A DNA stretch of 64,000 bases from Anastrepha obliqua (lineage: Eukaryota; Arthropoda; Insecta; Diptera; Tephritidae): assembly GCF_027943255.1 (NCBI RefSeq), contig NC_072895.1, forward strand, positions 26,262,001 to 26,326,000. Direction: 5' to 3'. The notes beneath the pieces were generated by a model. The model did no database searches. It had not been told where the DNA came from and was given only the letters and a program-made list of their open reading frames with translations. Both the position numbers and the translations under genes were made by a program. Of the stretch, positions 43,290-56,470 are shown piece after piece. Position 1 is the first letter of the stretch. Each line of letters begins with the position of its first letter.

Positions 43290-43850
43290 CGAGTGCTGGG
43301 CAAATGCACAAACGTGCACAGTCGCGAAATCCTTCTGGCCACGTGTGGACCGAAGGCGCTCGGGTGAGCTTCTGAGGCTGACAAAATGTCAGCTCTCCAA
43401 TCTAGTGGGTTCTCTCACAGGACACAATGCGCGAGGAATGCATGCTGTGAGACTTGGAATCACCTCGAGTCCTTTCTGTGCTGGATGTATGGAGGATGAG
43501 GTGGAATCATCTCAGCACCTTCTCCTTAGCTGCCCTGCCCTGGCGGGGCTAAGATTCAGGCATCTTGGCTCTTACTTCTTTGCCACGTCTGCTGAGATAG
43601 CTGGCGCTGACATTAAAAATCTGATGAGTTTCATCAGCAGCATTAAGCGGTTGACGCAAACATAGTCATCGTTCATAATCCGCACGCTCCTAACCTTCCC
43701 ATCACCACCTCTCCCCGCCCTCTCCCTGCACCTCATCGGTCCTTCTCCTCTCCTCACTTCCTTGACAATGGTATCACAAAGGACGAATCTTTCTTCGTCC
43801 AAGTGTGCCCACTCCCTGGGCAACCATACTAACCTAACCTAACCTAACCT
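43290..43850 (+). mobile_element. 5'-truncated non-LTR retrotransposon with TTAGG-like 3' repeats
   Basis: The plus-strand frame 43345-43665 is the C-terminal end of an ORF2: LTKCQLSNLVGSLTGHNARG, MHAVRLGITSSPFCAGCMED, SSQHLLLSCPALAGLRFRHL (C-x2-C...H...C motif). The 3' UTR ends at 43828-43850 with four CCTAA units. The same 3' UTR occurs decayed and inverted at 4628-4860. Confidence 0.8.
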
Positions 43851-43859
43851 AAGACTACT

Positions 43860-44958
43860 TTAGCAAGGGAGCGAAAAGTACTACAAAAGGCAGCCATAGT
43901 ATGGATAAATGAACTGTAAGAGTTGACCGCTCTCTCGCTCATAGTCAGTCAGTGAGAAGTTGCCGCGCCGTGTCGTTCTAAGGACTCTCCCGCTCACATT
44001 TCCCTACCGGTAGCAGCAACATCAATCGAAACAGTGAAATTCAAATAATTATTCCGTGGAAAATTCATGTGTTGTAAACTGAGTTTAATTCCTGACACAT
44101 TGACTTATGAGATTTATTTGTGCCGATATTCACCAAGCAATATTCTTCGCCCAGAAGTCGCCCGTCCTCTTGACTTCAGATACCTGCGTAAGGACAATGA
44201 AGCACAGCCAAATGAAGAATGAATCAGGAGTTGGCGCAGGTCGTATAAGTCTGGCATCAAGCTTTCTATCGAGATTCCTCAAAATTATAAGTTTTTTTCA
44301 AACGTTTTACTTTTTATTAGGTTTATGTGACACTCAAAATTACAAATCAGCCAATTTTTAGCAGAATTTACGCCTATTTGAAAAAATATTTGAATCACTT
44401 AACATGGAATCGCTCCCAATTCTTATTTTGTTTTGTTTTTGTAATATAATCCTGTAATCGTGATATTCTGAACGTTTTTCGTTTTTTACTGCTTTTGGAT
44501 ATTTACATACATAGGTAAATATCTGAGAATAGACACATTTCACTAATTGAGTTAACTACACCAATTCTGACCCAAGTATGAATTAACCTGGTAGCATAAA
44601 AAAATTAGTGGAATATTTATAAGAAAACATTCTCAACTGCCAATTACTAAATATATTGTAATTGTTATTTCATAGAAAAGAACAACGAAAATGCTTTCGA
44701 AAGTACGCAGATGGCCACAGATGTATTCTACTGCACGTGCAACGATTGGCGCATGTTGTGCCCACGCCAACAATACAACTTTTGCTCAGCCGCCCATATC
44801 ACAACGCATTGGAAAATCAGCTCGGTAAGAGACAATTTCATATCTCATTATGAATCCACCATGAAGCTCATGCAACATACAATATGAGTTACATCTGTAA
44901 GCACGTACATTATTTGTAATTTATTGTACAATAATTTCGTGATAATGGAAAGCATTAA
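43860..44958 (-). repeat. Inverted diverged copy of the 1.6-3.3 kb / 31.2-31.6 kb region
   Basis: On the minus strand 43860-44265 matches 31180-31590, and 44265-44958 matches 1621-2430. At 44255-44275 it shows the site without the non-LTR insertion that interrupts blocks A and C. It therefore preserves the pre-insertion arrangement. Confidence 0.8.
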
Positions 44959-45700
44959 GAAGCCCCGGTAGCCCAGAGCTCGAAAATGTAGGGTATTTTC
45001 AGAATTTTTTTTACAATAAAAAAAATTAAAAACGATATTTAAAATTTTTACGCTTTTTAGATAACTTCTTTTACATACAAAAATGAAAAAAAAAGTTTTT
45101 TTTTTTTTAATTTTAAAAATGGCGCTGAAGTTAATCCTTCCGAAAAATTAGGCCTGGACGGTGTTGTCCATTTTAGCTCTTCTATTTATTTGAAATACAA
45201 AAACCAAACAGATTATTAATCAGTATGACTGCAGCTACTAGACTATGACTAGCTACTGTTGCGTACAAGAATAAAAAAAAATTCACAAAATGGCGCGGTT
45301 TTGAATTTGACTCTCTAAAAATCGGGTTTTTTAATTAAAAAATACGAAATAATTGAAATAATAATTTGATTCTAGTACGGACCATAGCCATTTATGTTGT
45401 GAACAACACATTAAACTTTCAGACGATTCGGTTGAATAGTTTTTGTTTTTTTTTCTTGACAACACCAGACCGAAAAAAGCCGTTTTGAGATAATTGAGTT
45501 GAAAGTTTTGAGAGTGGATAATGCGACCGTTGATGCCGTCGCGTGACGAATCTGAGTCTACCTGCTAAAAGGGCTGTAGAATCGAAAATACTGGGAATAT
45601 CCTCCCAATAATTTGACAGTAGATTCTTAAAAGCCTATCCTTTTGAAATATCAAACAACAAAAGATCGATTTTTTGAAAATTCTAGACCACCGGGACCTC
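44959..45700 (+). mobile_element. TTAA-flanked 742-bp MITE
   Basis: TTAA at 44955-44958 and 45701-45704. Ends are GAAGCCCCGGTAGCCCAGAG and GAGGTCCCGGTGGTCTAGAA. Contains GATTCGGTTGAATAGTTTTT (near 45426) and CCGTTTTGAGATAATTGAGT (near 45480), degenerate forms of the core shared with the other TTAA elements. A truncated relative is at 1325-1620. Confidence 0.85.
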
Positions 45701-45704
45701 TTAA

Positions 45705-46087
45705 GACTGTGTTAGCCAGTTATAATGTGGAAAGTGTTTCTATATTCGTTAATATTCCCAAATTAATCATCCAAATTTTTTTTGAATGACTTTTTTACTA
45801 AATAAAAAATGATTTTAAGTGATGCAAATTTGTATTGGACCTTCACGCGCTCCATTGCTTGCCTTTTTGTGTGCTGGAGTTGTTTAGTGCACAGATATCA
45901 AATATGATTAACACACGACGCCATTTGCAAAAATTATAAATCTTCCTCTGGGGTGATTAATTTTATGCTACCTTACATATTTACGAGTATAAAAGCAAGT
46001 GGAATTTGAAGACGATTTCAAATGATTAAATTCACATTAAGATGAGCAAAAACAAAAACAAAAACTTTGTTGATGCTACAACCGAAA
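45705..46087. other. Spacer before block C
   Basis: 45760-45965 matches 4430-4630 (mariner-type end fragment), including ACGACGCCATTTGCAAAAAT. No gene. Confidence 0.5.
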
Positions 46088-46476
46088 TTTGTTTTATAGC
46101 CAAAAAATAGGCATATCGTGCCATCAACGCTTTGAAATTCATCATTGAATCCTTCGGGAAGAATTTACCTTTCCACAAATTGGGCTTACAAAATTTTATT
46201 TACAAATCGTTATTATTTGTTTCCTAAGCTGAAATCTGCATTGAAAGTTGTCCGTCAAAGGTGTGCAAAAGAAAGCGGCGACCATCCGCAGCTCGCATCG
46301 AGAATTGTAGAGTGATAATAAATGAATATTTATGTAGAAAATAAAAGGCTTTGCAGGGTATGTCTCCTCATTTCATAGCCACTTACTGTACGTGTATAAA
46401 CTTGTATATTTTCCGAAACTATGTATTTGATATTCTCAATTCTCCTCATATTGGATATTTTTGATACTTTCTTTAG

Positions 46477-46559
46477 TGCCTGTTCAACAATGGAAAATCC
46501 TTACCCAGGTGTAAAGATATCGAGTGAAGAGAACCGTGAATTTATGGACGTATATCCAG
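46477..46559 (+). pseudogene. Orphan FPPS exon 2 on the plus strand (block C)
   Basis: Block C counterpart of the exon at 389-471: same length, same splice sites and same reading. Here the upstream sequence is available (45.7-46.48 kb) and I recognise no FPPS exon 1 in it, which favours a relic over a working gene. Confidence 0.75.
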
Positions 46560-47037
46560 GTACATTCATACAATACATACATACTTTTATATCTATAAAT
46601 GTAAAGCTTAGAGTCTTTCAGCTATGCAATAGTCAAGAGGTGTACGACTGTAAATTAACAGACCCCTCTCAGAATGTTAGCCAGAGCTTTCCTTAGCCGC
46701 AACCGAACGGATTATGTGTGGGTGCCATTCGGTAGGCTATAGACTGAAACCTCAAATAAGAAAAACAGATTTTTCTTATACCGGTCGTCCCACAGTGGTG
46801 CAAAACTGGAATTTACTATTCAAAACAGTCTACAGCACACATTTCTTGACCGATTTGCAATTTATTTTTTTTTGAATTGCTCAGGATAAAATTGCTAACA
46901 ACTCTGTCGTTGCGGATTTTTAAAATATTTTGCTAATATTGAAATATTTAAACAAATACATTTAAAAAACAAAACTAACAAACTTACAAAACTTACAAAA
47001 TCTTTTAAAAATTAATTATTTTTATGAAACTTGGTAT

Positions 47038-47243
47038 CCGGGGGTTTTCGGGGTCGCTGATGACGAATCTGATATCATATTTGCAAAATTCAAAATGGCG
47101 GATCCAATATGGCGGAGAAATTTTTTAAAATTTATTCGAATTTACTTAAAACTTGTAACTCGGGGGTTTTTGGGATCGTTGATTACAAATCCGATGTTAA
47201 TATTCCTAAACTTGAAATGGTAGATCTGATACGGTGAAAAGTT
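47038..47243 (+). repeat. Two modules of the 7-kb transposon's terminal repeat (block C)
   Basis: Block C counterpart of 950-1155. Confidence 0.7.
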
Positions 47244-47252
47244 GCAAAACAG

Positions 47253-47400
47253 GGTAAAGGCGAGAAGAAAAGATCTCGAGTCAGTAAAGGTGAGAGGAAA
47301 AGTTCTCCAGCCAGTAAAGGCAAGAGGAAAAGATCTCCAGCCAGTAAGGCAAGGGTAAAAGATCTCCAGCCAGCAAAGGCAAGAGGAAAAAAATCCAGCC
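47253..47400 (+). repeat. 30-bp minisatellite, five units (block C)
   Basis: Block C counterpart of 1165-1312, with the same unit number. Confidence 0.85.
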
Positions 47401-47412
47401 AGTACACAACTG

Positions 47413-47708
47413 TAGCTAGTCATAGTCTAGTAGCTACAGTCATACTGATTAATAATCTGTTTGGTTTTTGTGTTTCAAATAAATGAAATAGCCGAAATGG
47501 ACAACACCGGCCAGGTCTAATTTTTCGGAAGGATCCACTTCAGCGTCATTTTTAAAATTAAAAAACAAAACTTTTTTTTTAATTTTTGTATGTAAAAGAA
47601 GTTAACTAAAAAGTTTAAAAATTTAACTATCATTTTTAATTTTTTTTATTGTAAGAAAAAAATTCTGAAAATACCCTACATTTTCGAGCTCTAGGCTACC
47701 GGGGCCTC
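47413..47708 (-). mobile_element. Truncated TTAA-flanked element (block C)
   Basis: Block C counterpart of 1325-1620; TTAA at 47709-47712. Confidence 0.7.
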
Positions 47709-48514
47709 TTAATGCTTTCCACTATCACGAAATTATTGTACAATAAATTACGGGTGCGAAATCCACTCTGGGCACGAAGCGTCAAATGATGTTTCAGATC
47801 CCCGTTTTCACTTCTGACCTGGCGTTCGAAGGTGGCAATGGATACAACTGTATTTGTAGATGTAGATGGAGATGTGCGTGCTTACAGATGTAACTCATAT
47901 TGTATGTTGCATGAGCTTCATGGTGGATTCATAATGACATATGCATTGTCTCTTACCGCTCTGATTTTCCAATGCATTGGGACATTGGCGGCTGAGCAAA
48001 AGTTGTATTGTTGGCGTGGGGACAACATGCGCCAATCGTTGCACGTGCAGTAGAATATATCTGTGGCCATTTGTGTACTTTCGAAAGCATTTTCGTTGTG
48101 ATTTCCTATGAAATTACAATTACAATATATTTAGTAATTGGTAGTTGTGAATATTTTCTTATAAATATTCCACTAACTTTTTTATACTACCAGGTTAATT
48201 CATACGTGGGTCAGAGGTGCTGTAGTTAACTCAATTAGTGAAATGTGTCTATTCTCAGACATTTACGTGTGTAAATATCCAGAAACAGTAAAAAACGAAA
48301 AAAGTTCAGAATAAAACGATTACAGGATTAAATTACAAATACAAAACAAAATATATGTTAAAATAAATATGTTAAGTGATTCAAATATGTTTTCAAATAG
48401 GCGTAAATTCTTCTAAAAATTGGCTGATTTGTAATTTTGAGGATAACAAAAACCTACTAAGAAGGAAACGTTTGAAAAAAATTTATAATTTTGAGGAATC
48501 TCAATGGAAAGCTT

Positions 48515-49380
48515 TAGATTAGATTAGATTTGTGGGGGTTTGGACAAGTCCAACCACTCAGTCAGTAGACCATTGTACTACAGCCGGATAGAAATCAGTA
48601 GAAAGAATAGAGATAGGAAAGATAAAAGGTGGATGGTAAAAACGGATAAATTAGTTTGAGGTCACTCTTCCATAAATCTCTTGGATTCATTGATGCATTT
48701 TAAGAGATCCGGGAGAGGAAGTGTATGAACTTTGTCCATACTCAGTGTATCGCAACCCAATATCCTGAGTATGATTCTGGAAAATGCAGGACAGTTACAG
48801 AGAAAATGCTCTGCAGTATCGTCATTCTCAAGACAGGATAGGCTTATCGGGCTTTCCACGACCCCCATGGTAGCCACCTGCTGACCACAGACGTTGTGCC
48901 CTGTGATTACACCCATCAGTACTCTCAGGTCCTTTCAGCTCAGATTTGGGAGAAAGGTCGCTATTTTCCTGTTTGGTTCTTTCACAAAGCACTTGGCTAC
49001 TCTGCACCAGTTCAACTCAGACCAACGACCTCTGTGGGTAGACCTCATGAAGTCGTCAATCCATAGTTGAATCGACGCGGAATTGACACCTAGAAAGGGT
49101 TCAGGGCCTAGTGGCATACTTGCAGAGCCTTCATTTGCCAATTCATCAGCTAACTCTTTCCCTGCAATACCACAATGTCCAGGCACCCAAATAAGCCTAA
49201 CTTTATTGTGTTTTGCAACACTGTTCAGTTTTGTCTTACATTCAGCGACTAACTTCGAAGAGCAGCGTGCGTTAGCAAGGGCTTTCAGTGCAGCTTGACT
49301 GCCACTACAAATTCCAATACTGTTGCTCCGCCACGTTTTCTCAATTAGCCAGTACGCCACATCAAAGCTGTGTGGCATGG
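48515..49380 (-). mobile_element. 5'-truncated non-LTR retrotransposon (block C)
   Basis: Counterpart of 2427-3284 with the same target-site duplication (48504-48514 and 49381-49391). It keeps the 8 bp lost in block A, so RNase H reads on through KELADELANEGSA. One frame change remains between 48916 and 48935. Confidence 0.85.
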
Positions 49381-50711
49381 ATGGAAAGCTTGATTAGAAC
49401 GACACGGCGCGGCAACTTCTCACTGGCTGACTATGACCGAGAGAGAGGTCAACTCTTACAGTTCATTTATCCATAGTATGACTGTCTTTTTTAGTACTTT
49501 CCTTACTAAAGTACTCGGAGTCGTAAGTAATGATTGAATGGGCGATCTCACCCTAAATATTTTCCATTAACTTTGTGCTAAAAATCCATGACTGACCGAA
49601 ATTTTAGCTGTAGTTCCATTGTAGATATGGTACATAAAACAATAAAAATTGTTTCTAATACTATTCGCACCTTGTTTACCTTTAAATTTGTTGCCCAAAA
49701 ATATCACTGTGACTTATCCACTTTATGATGGATATTTTTTGATCCTTTTACTCGAAATGTTTTCAACCAAAATTTCAACTCAATTTCACTATCGCTTATC
49801 CCGTTTTCATTTATTTTGCCAATGTTTTATCGGGTTTACCCTTAATTTTTAAAAGTATAAACCCCGCAAATGTGTAATGAACCGAAAGCAAATTATTACT
49901 GCGAGAATATGAAACTTGACCGCTTTAAAATAAAGTCAAGCTCAAGTCCATGCCATACGCGCAATCGAGTGACAGCAAGGGGGAAAGTTTGCGTTTGAGC
50001 TTCAAACTGAATTAATATTTATATTTTTGAATAATTTTCCCATAATTACAGCCCCAAATAGCAGTTAGAGACTGCACTACATGGGGTTGTGCATAAGTAT
50101 TGGGCTCGGATATTAAAGACGGAATGCTAATGCGATATTCAAAGGAATTAACAAATAAATACTTACTTTTGTAATCCTACTTATGTACATATGTATGTAT
50201 TAGTCTCTTAGTTATTTTGATCTGTTTGTTGAATCTGTTTTAAGTTTCTTTTTTACGCCAAGCCAACCCAAGCTGTTAGTCCCCACAACAAAGCCATTCA
50301 GTTGCAATATGAAAGTGACAAAACTGCAGCTGTGAAATATTGGTCGAGCTGGTAATGCAGGATGAAAGCTCCTCCGAAATGAGAAAATTATGTAAGACTT
50401 TCCTAAAATCTCTCAAAAGAACAATTTTCAAAATGCTCGAATAAAATCATAAAAAAGGTGTAACCTTTTTAAAACTTAAATTGGAATTTTTTAAGGAGAG
50501 TAAATACAAGGTGGCGCAAAACTAATCATTCAATTTGAATAACATTTTAACTAAACGAAAAAAAAGCAATGATTTTGAGTGTTGGATATCTTTATTTTGA
50601 CCTTTACGCCCTCTGTTTGTTTACTGCAGCTGTCTAGTTCTCAAGTGTCCAATACGATTGACGTACGACGCCATTTGCAAAAATTATAAATCTTTCGATA
50701 GGGTGATTCGG

Positions 50712-50944
50712 TTAGGTTGTAATGGTTGTCCAGAAAGTGGGCCCACTTGGACGAAAGAAGTTTGATTTATGCTTTGTGATACCATTACAGGGAGAGGAAA
50801 AAGAGATGAAGGAAAACGATAGTACCAAAAGGAGAGAGGTCGGAGGGTTGAGTATTTGCGGACTATGAACGGTGACTAAATCGAGGCAGTGTTAGCCATG
50901 CTGCTGATGAAGTTCATCAGATTTTTGATATGATAGGAGAATTA
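50712..50944 (-). mobile_element. Decayed 3' end of a non-LTR retrotransposon (block C)
   Basis: Counterpart of 4628-4860. Confidence 0.6.
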
Positions 50945-51413
50945 GTTTTACACCAAATTGTATAACAAAACCAATCAAAATGTGTTTTTTTTTCGAACAT
51001 TTGTATTTGTATATTTTAAGGGTTTTGATTTGAATTCATAATTTGTGAAATAATTGGAGCAGTGATTTAATAATGTAAATTCACTGCCTAATAACGCGAC
51101 TTCGTAAAAAGAGAAAAGAGGGCAGATTTATGTATTTTCTTTGTTTTTTTCTTGCATTATTTTCTTATGGGGTTAATGGGCCGGGAGCCAGGGGTCGATT
51201 TTGGACTGCGTTTTTATACCGTTAAATTCTTGACTATACTTGTGATTTAGCTTTCATGAATAACGAAAGTGAACGTCAGCTGACGCACCCGTGGTGGGTG
51301 TGTTTGTGGGAGGGTACGAAACGTGTCGAAAAAAAATTTCTACCAACTCATTTTATACCGGCTGAAATTTTTTTCATTCTTGTTGACATTTAGTAGAATA
51401 AAAAAAATAGTCA

Positions 51414-51814
51414 GCTGCGCCGTAGAGAGGGGAAAATACGTCAAATACACCATGACAACGCACCGTCTCACAGGGCTCATGTTGTGGGCACTTTTTTGAC
51501 CAAAAACTGGACAAATATCATCGAACAGCTACCTTATTCACCGGATTTAGACCTCTGTGACTTTTTCCTTTTCCAAAGCTTAAATTGCCACTCCACGAAC
51601 GCCGCTTTGAGTCGATAGGGGCCATAAAGCAGAATTCGCTGAAAGAGCTGAAGAAGATCTCTTCAAACGCGTTTAAAAGGTGCTTTGATGACTAAGCTAA
51701 TCGTTGGCAGAGGTGCATTCCTTCGAATGGAGCCTATTTTGAAGGCGACAAAATAAATTTTGGTGATTAAACAATTATTTTGCGTTATTAAACAATTCCT
51801 GGTGCTTTTTTGAC
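51414..51814 (+). pseudogene. Mariner transposase C-terminal relic (block C)
   Basis: Counterpart of 5330-5730 with a few substitutions. Confidence 0.7.
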
Positions 51815-52482
51815 GGAATGTAAATTGAATATTTGAATAAGGTTCTTTATTATACATAGAAGTTTTAAACTGTATTAATTATTTTCTTCATAGCAGTAAG
51901 CAAAATTTCCGATACACAGTTTTCTTTCGACGAATTTTCCAAATTTTCCCCAAAAAAAATCACGACCGACATTGTTTTTAATATATATATTTAAGTCATA
52001 TACCACCAGAACCCATTCGTACTCCCATGCGGAATGCAATTGCGAAAATACATTTACAATTTGAACTATTCGTGGCGTCGCACAGTGTCTCGACTATAGA
52101 GGCGTAGATGGCAAAAGGTAATGGTGCCAGTTGATAGAACCTGTTCAGCCTTAGTTTGGAGAGGCAAGTAGTTTCACTCGCCCACCCGCTTAACAATTTG
52201 CCTTAGAACTACGGATGGGAGAGTAGAATCAACTCTCTCCGTTCCTAAAATGAGAATGTCGTAGCGGGTACGAGATGAGTTTTTCTGGCCAAACGCACGA
52301 AAAGCTTTCATCGAAAGTGGCACACGCAATCGTCGCTCGATTCATAAGGCAAGGGGTTAACGGTGTGTTCTAAATAAAGAATAATATCGGACTATTATCG
52401 ACAAATTAGTTTAGTTGCATTTGGCTGTGAACCGTTCAAAATCAGGTGTTATTTTTTCAACTCTAATCAGATCATCATCATA

Positions 52483-53160
52483 CAGGGTTTGATTGAATAG
52501 TAATGAGCCTTATTTTTTTAAGCAGTTTTATTAAACCTTTTGGCTTATGCAACTAATATTCTTCAAAATAGGACCCTTGAGCGTAAATACACCGCTGGTC
52601 GCGGTTCTTCCACTGCAGAAACATTTTTTAAACGCATCCGCTGGAATCGCGTTCAATACGGCTGTCACAGTTTTTTGGATCGCCTCGATGGAGTCGAAAC
52701 GCCTCCCCTTCAGCTTTCTTGTCAGGCGCGGGGACAAGAAGAAGTCCGGAGGGAACAGGTCTGGGCTATAAGGAGGGTGGGGAAGCTCCGGAACCCCCAT
52801 CTTGGCCAATGCAGAGGTCAGAGGAAGGCGCATTGTCGTGATGAAGGGTCCAATTGTTGACGAGGTCGGGCGAACCCGAGCGACGCGGTTTTTCAGCCGA
52901 AGGAGCACTTCTTTGTAAAATGCTGCGTTTACTGTGCTTCCTGGAGGTACAAACTGTTTAGCTTTACGCAAAATTTGATCGATTGATCGAACAGCTTTCA
53001 CGCGCGGAGCGATGTTGACTGCACCGCTGTTGCCAGCGAACGGACCGGTTTCTAGTGGAAGGGGGAGGTCCAACGATCATTTTCCCGCACCTGTCAATTC
53101 GGTTGATCGCTTGGCAGACGCTGCGCGCGGGAAGGCTCATTACTTTTCAATCAAACTCTG
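52483..53160 (-). mobile_element. Mariner element, decayed (block C)
   Basis: Counterpart of 6399-7129, shorter by 53 bp because of a deletion just after 52979, where the repeated string GATCGATTGATCGA marks the junction. The same C-terminal transposase segments are readable. Confidence 0.85.
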
Positions 53161-55110
53161 TATTTAACACATTTTTACATTTTTTTTGTTTATCATCAAA
53201 AATAGATTTGGAAATGTGCGGGCGTTAGATTTTTCTTGTAAAAAATGTGAGTACCGGCTCGTCAGATTTTGCAACCAAATGAAAGTTTTTGAGAATTTCA
53301 TGCAGTTTCCGAATCTATAATTCGATATTTAGACTTTTCGATTCTAGACGTCTTTTTGCATAATATCGGGAAATGATTTTTTTTTCGAACAATAGAACCC
53401 AAAATTGGAACATTTACACTTGTGAAATTTTAAATTTTAATGTTAGTTTTTCTGATAGGGAATAGCAGAAGTCGAAAGCAGTATTATGCCAGAATAGTTC
53501 GTGACCTTTTTCTACCTCGATTTTAAGTGAATCTATTAGAGGAAAACTAAAGTGATTTTCGATTGATTTTGAATTTTTTACATCAAACCTCATATAGTAG
53601 ATATGACGCACACGCCGCTCAGGTGTTGCATTCCTCCAACATAATTTCTAATTTTCCTTTTCACTAAAATTTGGCTTTTGAAGCGATGACAACCTTGAAG
53701 ATCTGCACTATAATGACGATATGAGAAAAGTAAATAGCAAAGGCAGAGATGATGGAAATGAAAACGTTGAAGTTTTTAAAAATGCTGCAGTTTTACTAAA
53801 TACTTCGCCATGAAAGATAAATAAGGTTGACATGGAAAAATAATCATTTTTTTCTTTATCATCTTTAATGTTGGTCTCTTTGGCGCGGGGATGAGGATTA
53901 AGTGGTGGTTTGACCCCCATATCATGGGGACCAACTCAACACGAACTCCATATGGGGATTGGCTAGCGTGAATAATAACGAGGAAGAACCTTTACTTCGC
54001 TCTCCGGTGATGCTTGATGGTGCCAGTTCTGGGAGTAAGAAAGGGCCAAAGAGGGGTTGAAAGCGAAAACACGCTACAACGCTGCAGTCAAAATCTGCAA
54101 CCGGTTTAGTGGCATGACCAATCTGACGCAAGCTGAAGCGGAACGATTGGCATGGGCTAAAAAGGAAGTTGAAAGGGGAGGTGCTCACTTTGCAAATCGG
54201 AACTAAAACGTGAGGAGTAAAACGGAGTATGCAAATTCAACTTTGGGCATTTCAACATTTCAATTCATTTCATTTCTTTGTTAAAAAATGGCCATATCTG
54301 TGAGTATAAAACAACAAACATGAATAAAGATAAATTGTTTACTTTTCTTTTTTGAACGATTAGAGAGAAAATTAGAATTCTTCTGTTTAAGTTGCTTAAG
54401 AAAATTATTTGCCTTCAAATTGTTGTCCAAGTAAAATAGAAATACCTAACATGTGAAAGAGATTTTACTACATTTGATACAACAACTATTTTATTGAATT
54501 GAAATATTTAACTGTAGCTAAGTGGAAATTACCCAACCAGCGTTAGAAGGAACATTTTGAAAGCGATGAATACACACGACTCTTTAGAAGACCTGACAAT
54601 ACTTTAATTTTCTTTCAATATCCAGTCAATATAAAATTCTTTACACAACAGTTAAAATACGCGTTTATATACACATAATTAATTGTACTACTTCATCGGG
54701 GCGAACAGAATTCACTATTTCCCTGCATTTCATTGTTTATCGGTCAACTGGAGTAAAATAAAAAATATGCAAACTGCCATGGGATAATAAAAATATCTAC
54801 CTTTGTCATGAGGTGAAATATTATACCATAAGTGTTTGCATAAATATACGATTCAGTTATTTCCTGCATATTTGAATTCATTTTTAGAGGGTGGATCACC
54901 TTCGCGCGGTGCACCCTGGGTAACGCCAAATGTTCTGCGGCCTTCAAAATTTGAAATTTGGCACTCAACTCGGCACTCTCACAGCATGGTGGAGGTCCAG
55001 GGGGTTTTTTAAAGATATTTACGTATATTTCCAAAATAAAGAAAAGAATTTATTCATCTATCGATCTACTCATCAAGAAAGAACTAAATGCTTTCAATTT
55101 GCCTTTTTCA

Positions 55111-56470
55111 GCAAGGAAGGCATTGTTACTATGAGCTTGGAGAGCACTACTGGGAGACTCTGGTTGATCTCAGACCACATGGCACATGACGACGAGGTAG
55201 AACCAGCTCTCATGCTGCTACAGGAGGCCTTAGCTGAGGCGAGGCGAAGGGAAATCGGCGTCATCATTGGTACGCAAACTCCCATCATACTTCTCGGAGA
55301 AGTACAGACATTAATGCAAGAGGTGAGTCATTTTTCTAATTTTTTTGATTTTATTCTAAGTGAAGACTTGGTAGGGACCCAACTTTTGCTACTGCGGTCA
55401 GGGACGAGGTACTTGACCTCACTAACCAGTGGAGACATTCACCACTGCGTGTAATAGGGCTCTCGAGAGCTCTTGTATTGTAAGATCGCCCGCTAACACG
55501 CAAAACCCACCTTGGTGGACTACTGAACTCTCTGAAAATAGAACTTCGTGTAGTCGGCTCTTTATAAGAGCAAGAAGTATTAAGTCTCCCACGGGATGAG
55601 AACTGTACAAATTAGGATAAGGAATCTACAAATCCAAAGTTAGGAAATCGAAGTGAGACTCATGGAGAAAATTCAACGAAAGCGTTAAAGGCTAGCTTCG
55701 TGGAATTTCACGCCCATGGGGTACCTGAAGGACGGATCAAGATGCCGGACAATGACTAGCGAGGAGTCACTCAAGTTGCTTCTCAACGCCCATTTTTCTG
55801 GCGAATCCGAACTGGAGCAATACCAGCTTATTCTCCGCATCCATATCCGCTTGCTGGATAAGCGCCGCCTGGCTTGGGCGATAGTCCTTTTCGAGCTCTT
55901 CAAGTCATCTGGCTACGATGGCAACTACTGGAATCTGCGAAGGTATCTTGTCGTTAGCTGATCCCTATCTATGCGAGCTGCATTGATAGGAGCTACAATA
56001 CCATATCTTGGAGTGCTGTGACAGTTACTTTCATACCCAGGGCAGGTGAAATCTCACACGTATCCCCACAGTATTTCAGGCCAATCAGTCTTTCATCGTG
56101 TTGAAGGTCCTTGAGAGGCTGATTTATCTTTTCGGAAGGTATGAAATCTCTTGGGGGGCGTTTATCGGTTGCCCAAACTGCCTATTGTAAAACCAGATTG
56201 GCGGATTCTGCTTTACAAACTATTGTCAAAGATATCGAGGTGTCCCTTTCTTAGAAAGAGTTCATTATGGGCGCTTTTCTCAACATTAAGGGGGTTTTTC
56301 ACTATGTCCTTCCGGAAGCAATCACTACGCCTCTGGGGGTCGGAATCAAAGCAATCAATCTGCTTCATTAATACACTCCAATGCGGAAAACTTTCATAAC
56401 CAACTGATACTTATTTTGCTTACAAATTTGTTCAATCACCGATGGTCCGCAGTTTGCCCAAATTCGCAAT
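55111..56470 (+). pseudogene. Decayed non-LTR retrotransposon endonuclease and RT (block C)
   Basis: Counterpart of 9080-10445. This is one of the most diverged parts of the A/C pair, with several substitutions and small indels between 55540 and 56000 and near 56250-56400. Confidence 0.8.

Noticed and set aside
43828..43850. Telomere sequence
   Set aside because: Only four units, internal, and attached to a retrotransposon 3' end.
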